A DNA stretch of 64,000 bases, from the NCBI RefSeq assembly GCF_002099425.1, contig NW_018343955.1, forward strand, positions 11,084,001-11,148,000, in the 5' to 3' direction. The notes beneath the pieces were generated by a model. That model searched no databases, had not been told where the DNA came from, and worked only from the letters and a program-made list of their open reading frames with translations. The stretch is from Phascolarctos cinereus (Eukaryota; Chordata; Mammalia; Diprotodontia; Phascolarctidae). Of the stretch, positions 56,307 through 64,000 are shown one piece after another. A program made the translations under genes and the position numbers. The number at the start of each line of letters is the position of its first letter. Within the stretch, counting starts at the first letter, position 1.

Positions 56307-56510
56307 TTCTTTTCCTTCCTTCTTTTCCTCCCTCCCTCCCTCCCTCCCTCTCTCCCTTCCTTCCTTCCTTCCTTCCTTCCTTCCTTCCTTCCTTCCTTCC
56401 TTCCTTCCTTCCTTCCTTCCTTCCTTCCTTCTCCTTCTCTTCTCTCTCTGTGTCTCTCTCTGTCTCTCTGTCTCTCTCTCTCTCTTCCTCCCTCCCTTCT
56501 TTCCTTCCTT
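56307..56510. repeat. (TTCC)n microsatellite in a pyrimidine tract
   Basis: TTCC units at 56355-56430, flanked by CCCT and TCTC stretches. It explains the Lys/Glu/Gly/Arg frames on the minus strand, which are not genes. Confidence 0.97.
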
Positions 56511-56572
56511 TTGGAGGCAATCGGGACTAAGTGACTCGTCCAGGGTCATACAGTTAGTGTCTGCGGCAACAT
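56511..56572 (-). repeat. tRNA-type SINE fragment
   Basis: aggcaatcgggactaagtga, ccagggtcatacagttagtg. The microsatellite sits where the SINE's A-rich tail would be. Confidence 0.6.
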
Positions 56573-56689
56573 TTATTTCTTTAGAGAAGATTTCTAGGCT
56601 ACAGAGAGTTGGGGATAATTTCAAAGAAAATGAGTTACATTCATATAGAAACATGCCACACAGATTAAACAGACTAATTTAATATTTAA

Positions 56690-56832
56690 TAATTTTTCAA
56701 TTAACTTCAACAAGGAATTATCTATTATTAGTCTATTATGAGCTGGGTACCACAGGACCTAGGTCCTTGAATACAAAGACAAAAACAAAGCTCTGCCCTC
56801 AGTAAGTTTATTATATTCTACTGGATAGAAAT
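56690..56832 (-). repeat. L2 3' end, reverse
   Basis: tgagctgggtaccacaggac, ctctgccctcagtaagttta. Probably joins 57290-57500. Confidence 0.65.
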
Positions 56833-57069
56833 CTTCTCAGATAAGTGTGTAAGTACGTACATATGTATGTATTTCATAGTGATTTCATTTGAACTCTCTC
56901 TATACCAATATAGATCAGCACCTTTGTGTATGTGAGTGTGTGTGGAATTTATAGTCCTTAGTCTTTGTCTCAGACGATCTATACACTTCTCCATTCTTTC
57001 TCTGCATCCATTGACTGACTTGCTGACTTGTATACAGTATGCGCAAAACCTATACAAATATTTGTATTC
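56833..57069. other. Unassigned stretch inside the split L2 copy
   Basis: Contains short GTAC/TATG repeats. Confidence 0.35.
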
Positions 57070-57289
57070 ATCAGGACAGGAAGGTGGCACAGTGGATAGA
57101 GTGTTAGGCCTGGAGTCAGGAAGAGTTGAGTTCAAATGTGACCTCAGACACTTACTAGGTGGGCAAGTCACTTAACCTTATTTGCCTCACTTCCTCATCT
57201 GTAAAATGAGCTGGAGAAGGAAAACCCCAAAAGGGGTCGCAAAGAGTTAGACGTGACTGAAAAATGACTAAACAACACCAAAAATATAA
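57070..57289 (+). repeat. MAR1 CORE-SINE
   Basis: Head aggtggcacagtggatagag, core cagacacttactaggtgggc, tail aaaggggtcgcaaagagtta, gacgtgactgaaaaatgact. Confidence 0.9.
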
Positions 57290-57500
57290 GTAATTTCACA
57301 GATGGTAAGGAGAGCACTAACATCTGGAGGGGGCATTGAGATCAGGAAAGGTCTCTTAAAGAAGGCAACAATTCAGCTCTGGTTTGAAGGAAGCTAGGGA
57401 TGCTGCTAGGCAGAGTTGAGGAAAGATAATATTCCAGTCAGGGAAGGAGCAGCTTTTACTAAGGCACTAAGGTAGGAGATGGAATGTTGTCAAATGAGAT
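57290..57500 (-). repeat. L2 fragment, reverse
   Basis: aggaaaggtctcttaaagaa, ggtttgaaggaagctaggga, gcactaaggtaggagatgg. Confidence 0.7.
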
Positions 57501-57504
57501 AATA

Positions 57505-57578
57505 TTTATGAAGCACTTAGCACAGTGCCTGCCAACATATATAAATGCTATATAAATGTTAGGTATTATTGTTATTTC
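57505..57578 (+). repeat. MIR tail fragment
   Basis: cttagcacagtgcctgccaa, tatataaatgttaggtatta. Confidence 0.65.
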
Positions 57579-57849
57579 ATGTGCTTTAGGAGGTTCACTG
57601 GCATCTACATTTTCCCATGAAGACTTTATTCACAGGGTATGGGGTCCTAGGTTTCTCAGAACACAGTAGGGGAAACAGTGCTTGAAAACACTTTTAGGTT
57701 CACATTTAGGCAAGATTGGAACAGGGTTTACCTGAGTAGGTGCTTACTAAACTTTAGCCCCAGGGCACATTCCATGACCCACATTGCCATCCTTCCAATT
57801 CTTTTCCCTTTCCCTACTGCCCTGCTGTTCCCTACCCCAAGAAATTGTA

Positions 57850-58185
57850 CATGAATACTCTTAATCAAAGACCTGAATGAGAAGGTATGAGTCAGTAAGG
57901 ATGCTGAAGCAGTGGGTAATGGCCCTTTGATTAGAAGTTTCATTCAATGGAAATCATTGCATATTAGCTGCCCGGGTGGGGGGAGGGGTGCAGGGGGTGG
58001 GCAGGGAATCTATCTCCACTGCCTGTCTCTCTAAACTGTTGCTCTTTGGAAATTTAGAGACTACGTTCTTGGTGGTTTTCGTGATAATAATGATAATAAT
58101 AGTAACAACAATAATAACTCAGCTTTCCATGGCTATTTAAGATTTGCCAAAGTGCTTTCTTCACAATAACCCTTTGAGGTAGGTG
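57850..58185. repeat. Imperfect tandem duplication, unit 1
   Basis: Begins catgaatactcttaatcaaa; contains gtatgagtcagtaagg, gatga-rich and ctctttggaaatttagaga stretches, ending gctttcttcacaataaccct. Includes the start of a reverse MIR. Confidence 0.92.
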
Positions 58186-58483
58186 CATGAATACTCTTAA
58201 TCAAAGACTAAACCAGAAGGTATGAGTCAGTAAGGAGGCTGAAGCAGTGGGGTGTGGTGGCTCTTTGATAAGAAGGTTCATTCAATGGAAAGCATTGCAT
58301 GCTAGGTGTGTGTATCTACTTTCTCTACCCTGCCAGCCTCTCTAAATGGCTGCTATTTGGAAATTTAGTGATTGTATTCTTGGTCCTTGTCATAACTACA
58401 ATAACAAGAACAACTAAGTTTTTTTTTTACCACTATTTAAGATTTGCAAAGTGCTTTCATTACAATGACCCTTTGAAGCAGGT
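58186..58483. repeat. Imperfect tandem duplication, unit 2
   Basis: Directly follows unit 1 in the same orientation and order: catgaatactcttaatcaaa, gtatgagtcagtaagg, gctatttggaaatttagtga, gctttcattacaatgaccct. Shorter by about 38 bp, largely in a G-rich stretch. Confidence 0.92.
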
Positions 58484-58640
58484 AATATAAGTATGCCTGA
58501 TTCTTCCATCTAAAAACAATGAAGTTAAGGCTTGAGCAAGGCAAATGACTTGCTCAGCTTCACAGGCTAGTAGCATTACTTGGAATCAAGATTCAAAACT
58601 GGATCTCGCCTGATTTCCAGGTCCAAGCCTTTTCTGCAAT
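58400..58640 (-). repeat. MIR SINE, complete in unit 2
   Basis: atttaagatttgcaaagtgc, gcaaatgacttgctcagctt, ttccaggtccaagccttttc. Confidence 0.7.
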
Positions 58641-58799
58641 GGCCTAGTCTTTTGACTAAACTCCAGTTTTGAGGCTTTTCTATCATCATTCTCATTTTCC
58701 TTCTACATTTTGGAGCAGCTAATCAACAAAAGGGCAGAACCAAGGTGGAGAAGGGAGGGAGTTCTGGTCCTTTGTACTTTTAATAGAAACTAGAGGAAG

Positions 58800-58865
58800 C
58801 GTGCTTTGAAAACTGAAAAAGTATTATATAAGTGCTAAGTATTATTATCATCATTATTCATCCAA
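58800..58865 (+). repeat. MIR tail fragment
   Basis: ttatataagtgctaagtatt. Confidence 0.5.
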
Positions 58866-59184
58866 CCAGTAATTATGACAATAATACAAATTGTTACATT
58901 GCCAGTGATACCCCATCATTAGCTTCGCCACTTCGATAAATAATAATAAACAGGGAAGACATTCTTTCCCTCCATTTTCTTTCTCCTTTCCCTTTCTTTT
59001 ACTTTCCCACGAATTCTCTTCTGTCTCCATTTTGTTATTTTCCTTTTATCTCTTTTTCCCAAATAGGTCTGGTTTGATCATCTTACACTTACTCCACTAG
59101 ATTCCTATTCACTAAATACTTGACAGCTTGGCAATGTGTGTTTCTGAGTTGCTCCTTGGTAAGTCCCTGTAGCTTCAAATAGAA
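58866..59184. other. Unassigned DNA
   Basis: No feature recognised. Confidence 0.4.
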
Positions 59185-59927
59185 TGCCATGAAGAGACCC
59201 CACAAAGCTGTTTCAATTTTTGGCCTATTTTGCCTTGCAAAAAAAAGTGAGAAATGAGGATGGATATGAAGGGGTGTGGGGCCAAGCTGAGATCTTTGCC
59301 TCTTGCTCCAAAAAGAATTTGGGTCCTATATGTCCCTATTTGTTGTGAACACTCCCACTTTATCAAGGAAGTCTCTAGTGTTCAACCGAGGCCATAATCC
59401 TATCAACTGGCCTTTCCTTATCAATCACCTACACCCAATCTCCCAGTTCTTTGTTACCCTAATTGAGTCTAGCTCTCCATTGTCTATTACCTGGCCTGGA
59501 TGCTCCCCTGACCCCTTATTTCCCATCCTGGATCTCATCTAGACCCCATTTAATCTCCCAGTCTCTCCCATCAAGATTCTCCCAGGACCCTCCCCCAGTC
59601 ACCCGAGCTTACTGGCCACTCCCACCAAGATACCCCTTCTCCCAGCCCCTCCTCCAGTCACCCCAAACTACTTGTCCAGTCCTAGATCCGTCCCACAGTC
59701 TTCTGAATATAAGATCCATCCTGGCCACCATTTAGGGGCTGAGACTTCCTCATGCCCACTCGTTCTTATGAGTGTCACAAATGTTTAGGTTCCTTAAAAG
59801 TCTGGCCAATATGGCTGATCTTTAATTAACCTTGTCTGTGGCTAAAAGAAGGCTTGGGTAGGATTCATTCAGGCAGGACCCACATGTCATGATTTTGGAG
59901 TCCCAGGACCCCTAATATCTAAACCTC
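59185..59927 (+). mobile_element. Solo LTR of an endogenous retrovirus (same family as 15.7 kb)
   Basis: About 740 bp; the left end is approximate. Shares aagtctctagtgttcaac, tcctatcaactggcctttcc, acacccaatctccca, ttaaccttgtctgtggct and catgattttggagtcccagg with the LTR at 15733-16240. It is longer in U3, with a C-rich repeated segment (59500-59700). A TATA-like box is near 59707. No internal viral sequence adjoins. Fossil, diverged. Confidence 0.78.
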
Positions 59928-60654
59928 AAAAGATGGTACTGGATCAAAGTGTAGATGAATGGAATAATTACTTTTGCATGTCATGTCATCATACTTTGAA
60001 GGAAGCCATGGTCAATTGTCAATAAATAATTTACTATGGGAACCAAAGAACTAATAGATAATATTCATTTATTTTCTGATCATAGATCTTACTTTTTAAT
60101 GAATAAAGACTATGAAGCAACCAGACTGAAATGTGGAAAGCTAGCAAATTTCAGAGTTATGAGTATCAGTTTTAGTGATCAGAAGTCCCTTTTACCATGT
60201 AGTTAGTGAAGGTATGAGACCACTGAACTGAAATCACGATTCAGATCCTGAAATTAGAGAATGATTCTCATTCTTAACTAGCCTTTTCTGCATCTCGTCT
60301 ATCATTTGCTCTTCCCCAAATTAAGTACCAGAATATTTGTTATGGCATCAGGGAATGCCAGCATTGGTATAATGTGGGCAGAATCCTTAGAACTCTTACT
60401 CAGCTATCCTTGTCTTTAGCCCAGGAGAGTTAAAGAGGAATGATGTGAAGGTAATAGGATCTGGGCTGTGGCCACTGATAAATGTGAGGGTTTGGGAGTT
60501 CAATTTATTTCAGGTAAGGATAAGAAGATTTGGAACTGGAAGCCCAGGAATCACGGTAAATTTCCAGGCAACTTGACCATAGTTAAAGCCTCTGTCATTT
60601 GGAGGTCAGAGTACTCTTACAGAGTCAGCAAGATGTGCCTCCATTTTCTAGGTG
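59928..60654. other. Unassigned DNA
   Basis: No feature recognised. Confidence 0.4.
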
Positions 60655-60805
60655 CCTGGTCATAGATGTAGAGCTGAAAAGAACATTACAAAAAAAAAAA
60701 ACAACCCTCATTTTATAGAATGGGCACTGAAGACTAGTGGCTTGCCCAGAGTGACACAGCTGGTAAATGTCTGAGGCTAGATTTGAACTAGGTCTTCTGG
60801 AGAAC
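60655..60805 (-). repeat. MIR3-type SINE
   Basis: gtcatagatgtagagctgaa, ctcattttatagaatgggca, tgcccagagtgacacagctg. A poly(A) run interrupts it. Confidence 0.7.
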
Positions 60806-60849
60806 AAACAAACTTGTAAACAAACAAACCCTAGCAAAGATATCTGTTC

Positions 60850-62750
60850 CAACTTTCGTCCCACTCCCTACCTCCTTTTACCCTTCCAAACTTGACTTTG
60901 GGTCAGAAAAGTAAGAGGCACCCAAAATGCAAGGGATGGGGGTTGGGGCTGGATTCTTCATACAAATAGTATCCCCCTCCTGAAGAAACTCTTCCCGATG
61001 AGGGCCTGGCACTCACCCAGAAAGGTGCTGGACCCGAGATCCAGAGAAATCTTGCTCAATTTCCAGTCAGGGCACACAAAAACATGGTGATTTCCCCTGG
61101 GGCAAGCAGTAAGCCCAGGGGAGCTGTGCCACCTGTATTCTTGCCCGAACTCAGAAGGGCAGGGGGCTGAGTTTGCCAGGCTCTCTGTGCCTGGTGGGGC
61201 TTGTGCTTGGCTCTGAACATTGTCAGTGGCCAGTTTGAGCAGCATTAATGAGTAGCAAAGTATTTGCTGATTATCCCTTGGCAAGCTGACTCTTCAAGCG
61301 GACGAATATTTGCCTTGTGATATAGAAGAGCCTCTCTTAAAAACTAAACAAAACAAAAGCACATATGTACAATTCATGTTCCCCCAGCTGCTAAACCACA
61401 TCTGTGGGTGCTGGAGGTGTACTTTGCAGTTGTAGGGGTTGTTTGTGGGTTTCGTTTTGCATTTTGTTTTGCTGATCACCTGAAACAAGCAAACAACCAG
61501 ATTGGAAACAGCCGTGCTTTCAGTAGAGCAAAAACTATGGGACAGAGGAGGAGCAGGTGTGGGGAAAGGAACCCAGGAGTCCATATTCCTTGCTTAGTGA
61601 GTGTCACATTCTTAATGAATACTTATTTCCACACTTGCTGGGACTACAGCACCTCATTAGGCTGCATTGGGCTGTTTCTCCTCTTGGGTAATAGGTTCTA
61701 CATTCCCTCACCCCCCTCAGCCAGGATCTGTCTCTTTGAAGGGGTGGGGGCAGAAAGTCAACACTTGTGCTGTAGGGTCCCTGAGGCTTGTCCACATCCT
61801 ACACAAATCCAAGGGAACAAATTTGTATCACAAAAGTTCTGTAGAGTGAGAAGTCTGGTTACAGTATCAAGGCAAAGTTAATGGGGCTTTCCTTGGTTCA
61901 ACGTAAGTGGTGGATTTGTCCCTGAGTATGATTTTTTGGGGTGAGTGGGGGGAGTGATCTCATTCCTATTCCTCTTACCCCCCTTCTAATCCACATATAC
62001 TCTCCATATATCACAGCAAATAGAAACGCTTTCCTGGTTCTCATATTGGACAAAGAAAAGAAGAACAGAAGGAACTATGTCTTCAAGCGAGCTCCTAAGG
62101 TCACTACGAAATGAAAAAACTTTCTACCTTCAAGCTGTACTTGCTTTGGAATGATGACTGGGTTCTTGAAACCTGAAGAGTGTTACAGAAGAAAGTGACC
62201 AGAGTGGGGGAAAGTTCTCGGGGTCATATCTCATAATGATTGACCGGAATTAGAGACATTTACCCCAAGAAGAGGAGACTTGTGTATGGGGTTGTGGAGA
62301 GGAGCAAGATCTGAAAGGTTTTCACACAGAACAGGGATTCATCTTTTTTTGTTTGGCCCAGGAAGGAAGAACTGGGAGAAGTGGGTGGTGAAGAAGCTTC
62401 AGTGAGGGAGATTTCAGTCTGATATATGGAAAATTTCCTAACAATTAGAGTTATCTAAAAGAAGAATGGGCCATGTTAGGAGGGGATTCCTCTTCATTGG
62501 AGAGCTTTGCCAGAAGGCTAAACGACCACTTGTTAGGCAGGCAGGTATTTCAGAGGATGCTCTTATTTGGGTGAAGTTGAGTTAGATATCTGGACTCTGT
62601 GGTCACTCCCAAAACTGAGATTTTTTGATGCTCTGCCTCAGGCATAATTTTTTTCCCATTTAGTTCCTTTTAAAATATCCAAGTCTCTGATTAGTAGTTT
62701 ATAAGAGGCTTTGTTTAAAAATGGTGGCAACTTAAAATTTTTTAAAATTG
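60850..62750. other. Repeat-poor block, possible regulatory or alternative PRLR first-exon region
   Basis: About 1.9 kb with no SINE or LINE I can recognise, and visibly richer in G and C than the surroundings. On the minus strand, the direction of PRLR, a donor CTGG/GTGAGT lies at 61020-61011. No coding sequence is evident; open frames here (to 157 codons) have no recognisable domain. PRLR is known in other mammals to use several tissue-specific non-coding first exons, so this is a candidate location only. Confidence 0.3.
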
Positions 62751-62754
62751 ATTT

Positions 62755-62890
62755 GGTTGCATAATCTTATAGTACAGTTGATAAAGGTCTAGACTAGAAG
62801 TCAGAAAGACTTGGGTTCAAATCACACCTCTCACACATACAAGTCACTCCACTTTTAAGGACCTCAGTCAATACCCTCAAATGATATTAC
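62755..62890 (+). repeat. MIR SINE head
   Basis: tagtacagttgataaaggtc, agtcagaaagacttgggttc. Confidence 0.7.
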
Positions 62891-62954
62891 AGGGAAGTTG
62901 CCAATCCGTATCCTGGGAGGAGCCTCCATACAAAGGAGCTGTCCACATCAATGA

Positions 62955-63175
62955 GATGGCGTGTGTATGTGTGTATCTGTATGTATATATAGGTGTGTAT
63001 GTATAGATGTATGAGCCCATATACAAGATTATAGGAAAGTATATGTGGTATGTATATATGTATATGTAAATAAATACATATGTGTATATACATACATATA
63101 TACTCACACATTTGTGTGACCACAGGTATATATGTATATATGTGTGTGTGTGTATGTGTTCACATTGTATATACA
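62955..63175. repeat. TATG/TGTA microsatellite
   Basis: Long imperfect TGTG/TATG tract. Confidence 0.93.
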
Positions 63176-63384
63176 CATTATTTAATCAAGAACAATAATT
63201 TATATAGTTTATATTTCTGAGCTTGGGGCATTCACCTATCTACTACCCCACCTACTATGACCCCGTGGCTTTCTCTGACTCTCCATTCCCTGGGGAACAC
63301 AATATTATACTTCCAATTGGAAAAATTTAAATGAGTCCTGAAAATGTGATGTGACAAAAACCTGATTTGTTATATTCAACTACT
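63176..63384. other. Unassigned DNA
   Basis: Nothing recognised. Confidence 0.35.
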
Positions 63385-63640
63385 TAATAATAATAGCTAG
63401 TGTTTATGTAGTGCTCAGATAATGTGCTAAGTGCTTTACAATTATTATCTCATTTGACCCTCACAACAATCTTGGGAGGTAGGTGCTCTTATCATGCCCA
63501 TTTTATAGATGAGGAAACTGAGACAAATAGAGGGTAAGTGATTTCCCAGGGTCATATGGGAAAGTAACTAAGGCTGGATTTGAACACAGGTCTTCTTGAC
63601 TCTAGGCGTAGGGCTCTATCCACTAGCTGCAAAACCAAAG
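63385..63640 (-). repeat. MIR SINE, near full length
   Basis: aagtgctttacaattattat, ctcatttgaccctcacaaca, tatagatgaggaaactgaga, ggctggatttgaacacaggt, ctctatccactagctgc. Confidence 0.9.
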
Positions 63641-63714
63641 TCATCTCCCAAGCGAGTCTATAAGCCATCATCTGATATACCAAGCATATAAATTCCCTTC
63701 TAATTTTCCCAAGA

Positions 63715-63860
63715 GAGCAGCATGACTACAGATCCAGTCTCAGGGCCAGGAAGATCTTGGTTTAAGACCTGACTCTGTCATATACTAGCAATGTGACTGT
63801 GGGTAAATTACCTAACCTTTTGGTGCCTGAGGCAACTCTGTAAGACTACAAGCATTAGAG
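63715..63860 (+). repeat. MIR SINE, 5' half
   Basis: cagggccaggaagatcttgg, agcaatgtgactgtgggtaa. Confidence 0.7.
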
Positions 63861-64000
63861 TCATTTGATTTATTAGGGGAGTTTTCCTTCTGGGAATTCT
63901 CTATACCAATGAAATTACAGGTCCAGACTAGAACATACAATTTTCTAAGCACTATGGGTCCCCCCAGTATCAGAACCAAATAAAACAACAACTGATATCT

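Noticed and set aside
56163-56654. 163-codon minus-strand frame rich in Lys, Glu, Gly and Arg
   Set aside because: It is the translation of the TTCC microsatellite and its flanks; no domain and no splice context.
61408-61881. 157-codon plus-strand open frame
   Set aside because: No recognisable domain or composition; antisense to the PRLR direction and most likely chance.
1-64000. tRNA, 5S, U6, U2, 7SK or Y RNA genes
   Set aside because: tRNA-like boxes occur only as SINE heads; I saw no match to the other small RNAs, though diverged copies could be missed by eye.

Overview
The window is non-coding-rich vertebrate DNA from a marsupial. The evidence is the repeat set: tRNA-type MAR1 CORE-SINEs with an RTE/BovB-like 3' tail, a second marsupial SINE of about 330 bp, abundant MIR, L2 and CR1/L3 fossils, and L1 copies whose ORF1 and ORF2 ends are marsupial-like. 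There are no operons, CRISPR arrays, CpG islands or long open reading frames. The species cannot be fixed from sequence alone.

The one host gene I can support is on the minus strand near the left edge. A 113-bp exon (4296-4408) with a good acceptor and donor carries the first AUG and the signal-peptide codons of the prolactin receptor (PRLR). The next coding exon is not seen in the 4.3 kb to the left, so it probably lies outside the window. If the gene is organised as in other mammals, everything to the right (4409-64000) is 5' intron or upstream DNA holding alternative non-coding first exons. A repeat-poor block at about 60.85-62.75 kb with a minus-strand splice donor is the best place to look for one.

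Layout: 0-3 kb, L2 minus fragments and a CR1/L3 scrap; 3.6-4.4 kb, MIRs and the PRLR exon; 5.2-9.07 kb, a reverse-oriented L1 with its true 5' end, 5' UTR, ORF1 and a shrunken ORF2, abutted by a short retroposed LTR transcript; 9-16.5 kb, L2, MIR and SINE copies, a 7SL RNA retropseudogene inside CR1/L3, and a three-layer nest (L2, then MAR1, then a solo LTR); 17-19.8 kb, CR1/L3 with a large unidentified insert, then an L1 3' end; 20-25.5 kb, a hAT-like MITE holding a tiny L1 stub, an L2 split by an L1 3' end, and a plus-strand CR1/L3 copy split by several SINEs; 25-35 kb, SINEs, another CR1/L3 copy and microsatellites; 36.5-37.3 kb, a probable LTR; 37-50 kb, many L2 3' ends and SINEs; 50.8-51.5 kb, an L1 3' end; 52-56 kb, mostly unassigned DNA with a pair of unclassified repeats; 56-64 kb, a CCTT microsatellite, an imperfect tandem duplication, a second solo LTR of the 16-kb family, and MIRs.

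The interesting content is the exon and the layered insertion history, in which target-site duplications and interruptions give relative ages. I see no evidence for an undescribed protein system.
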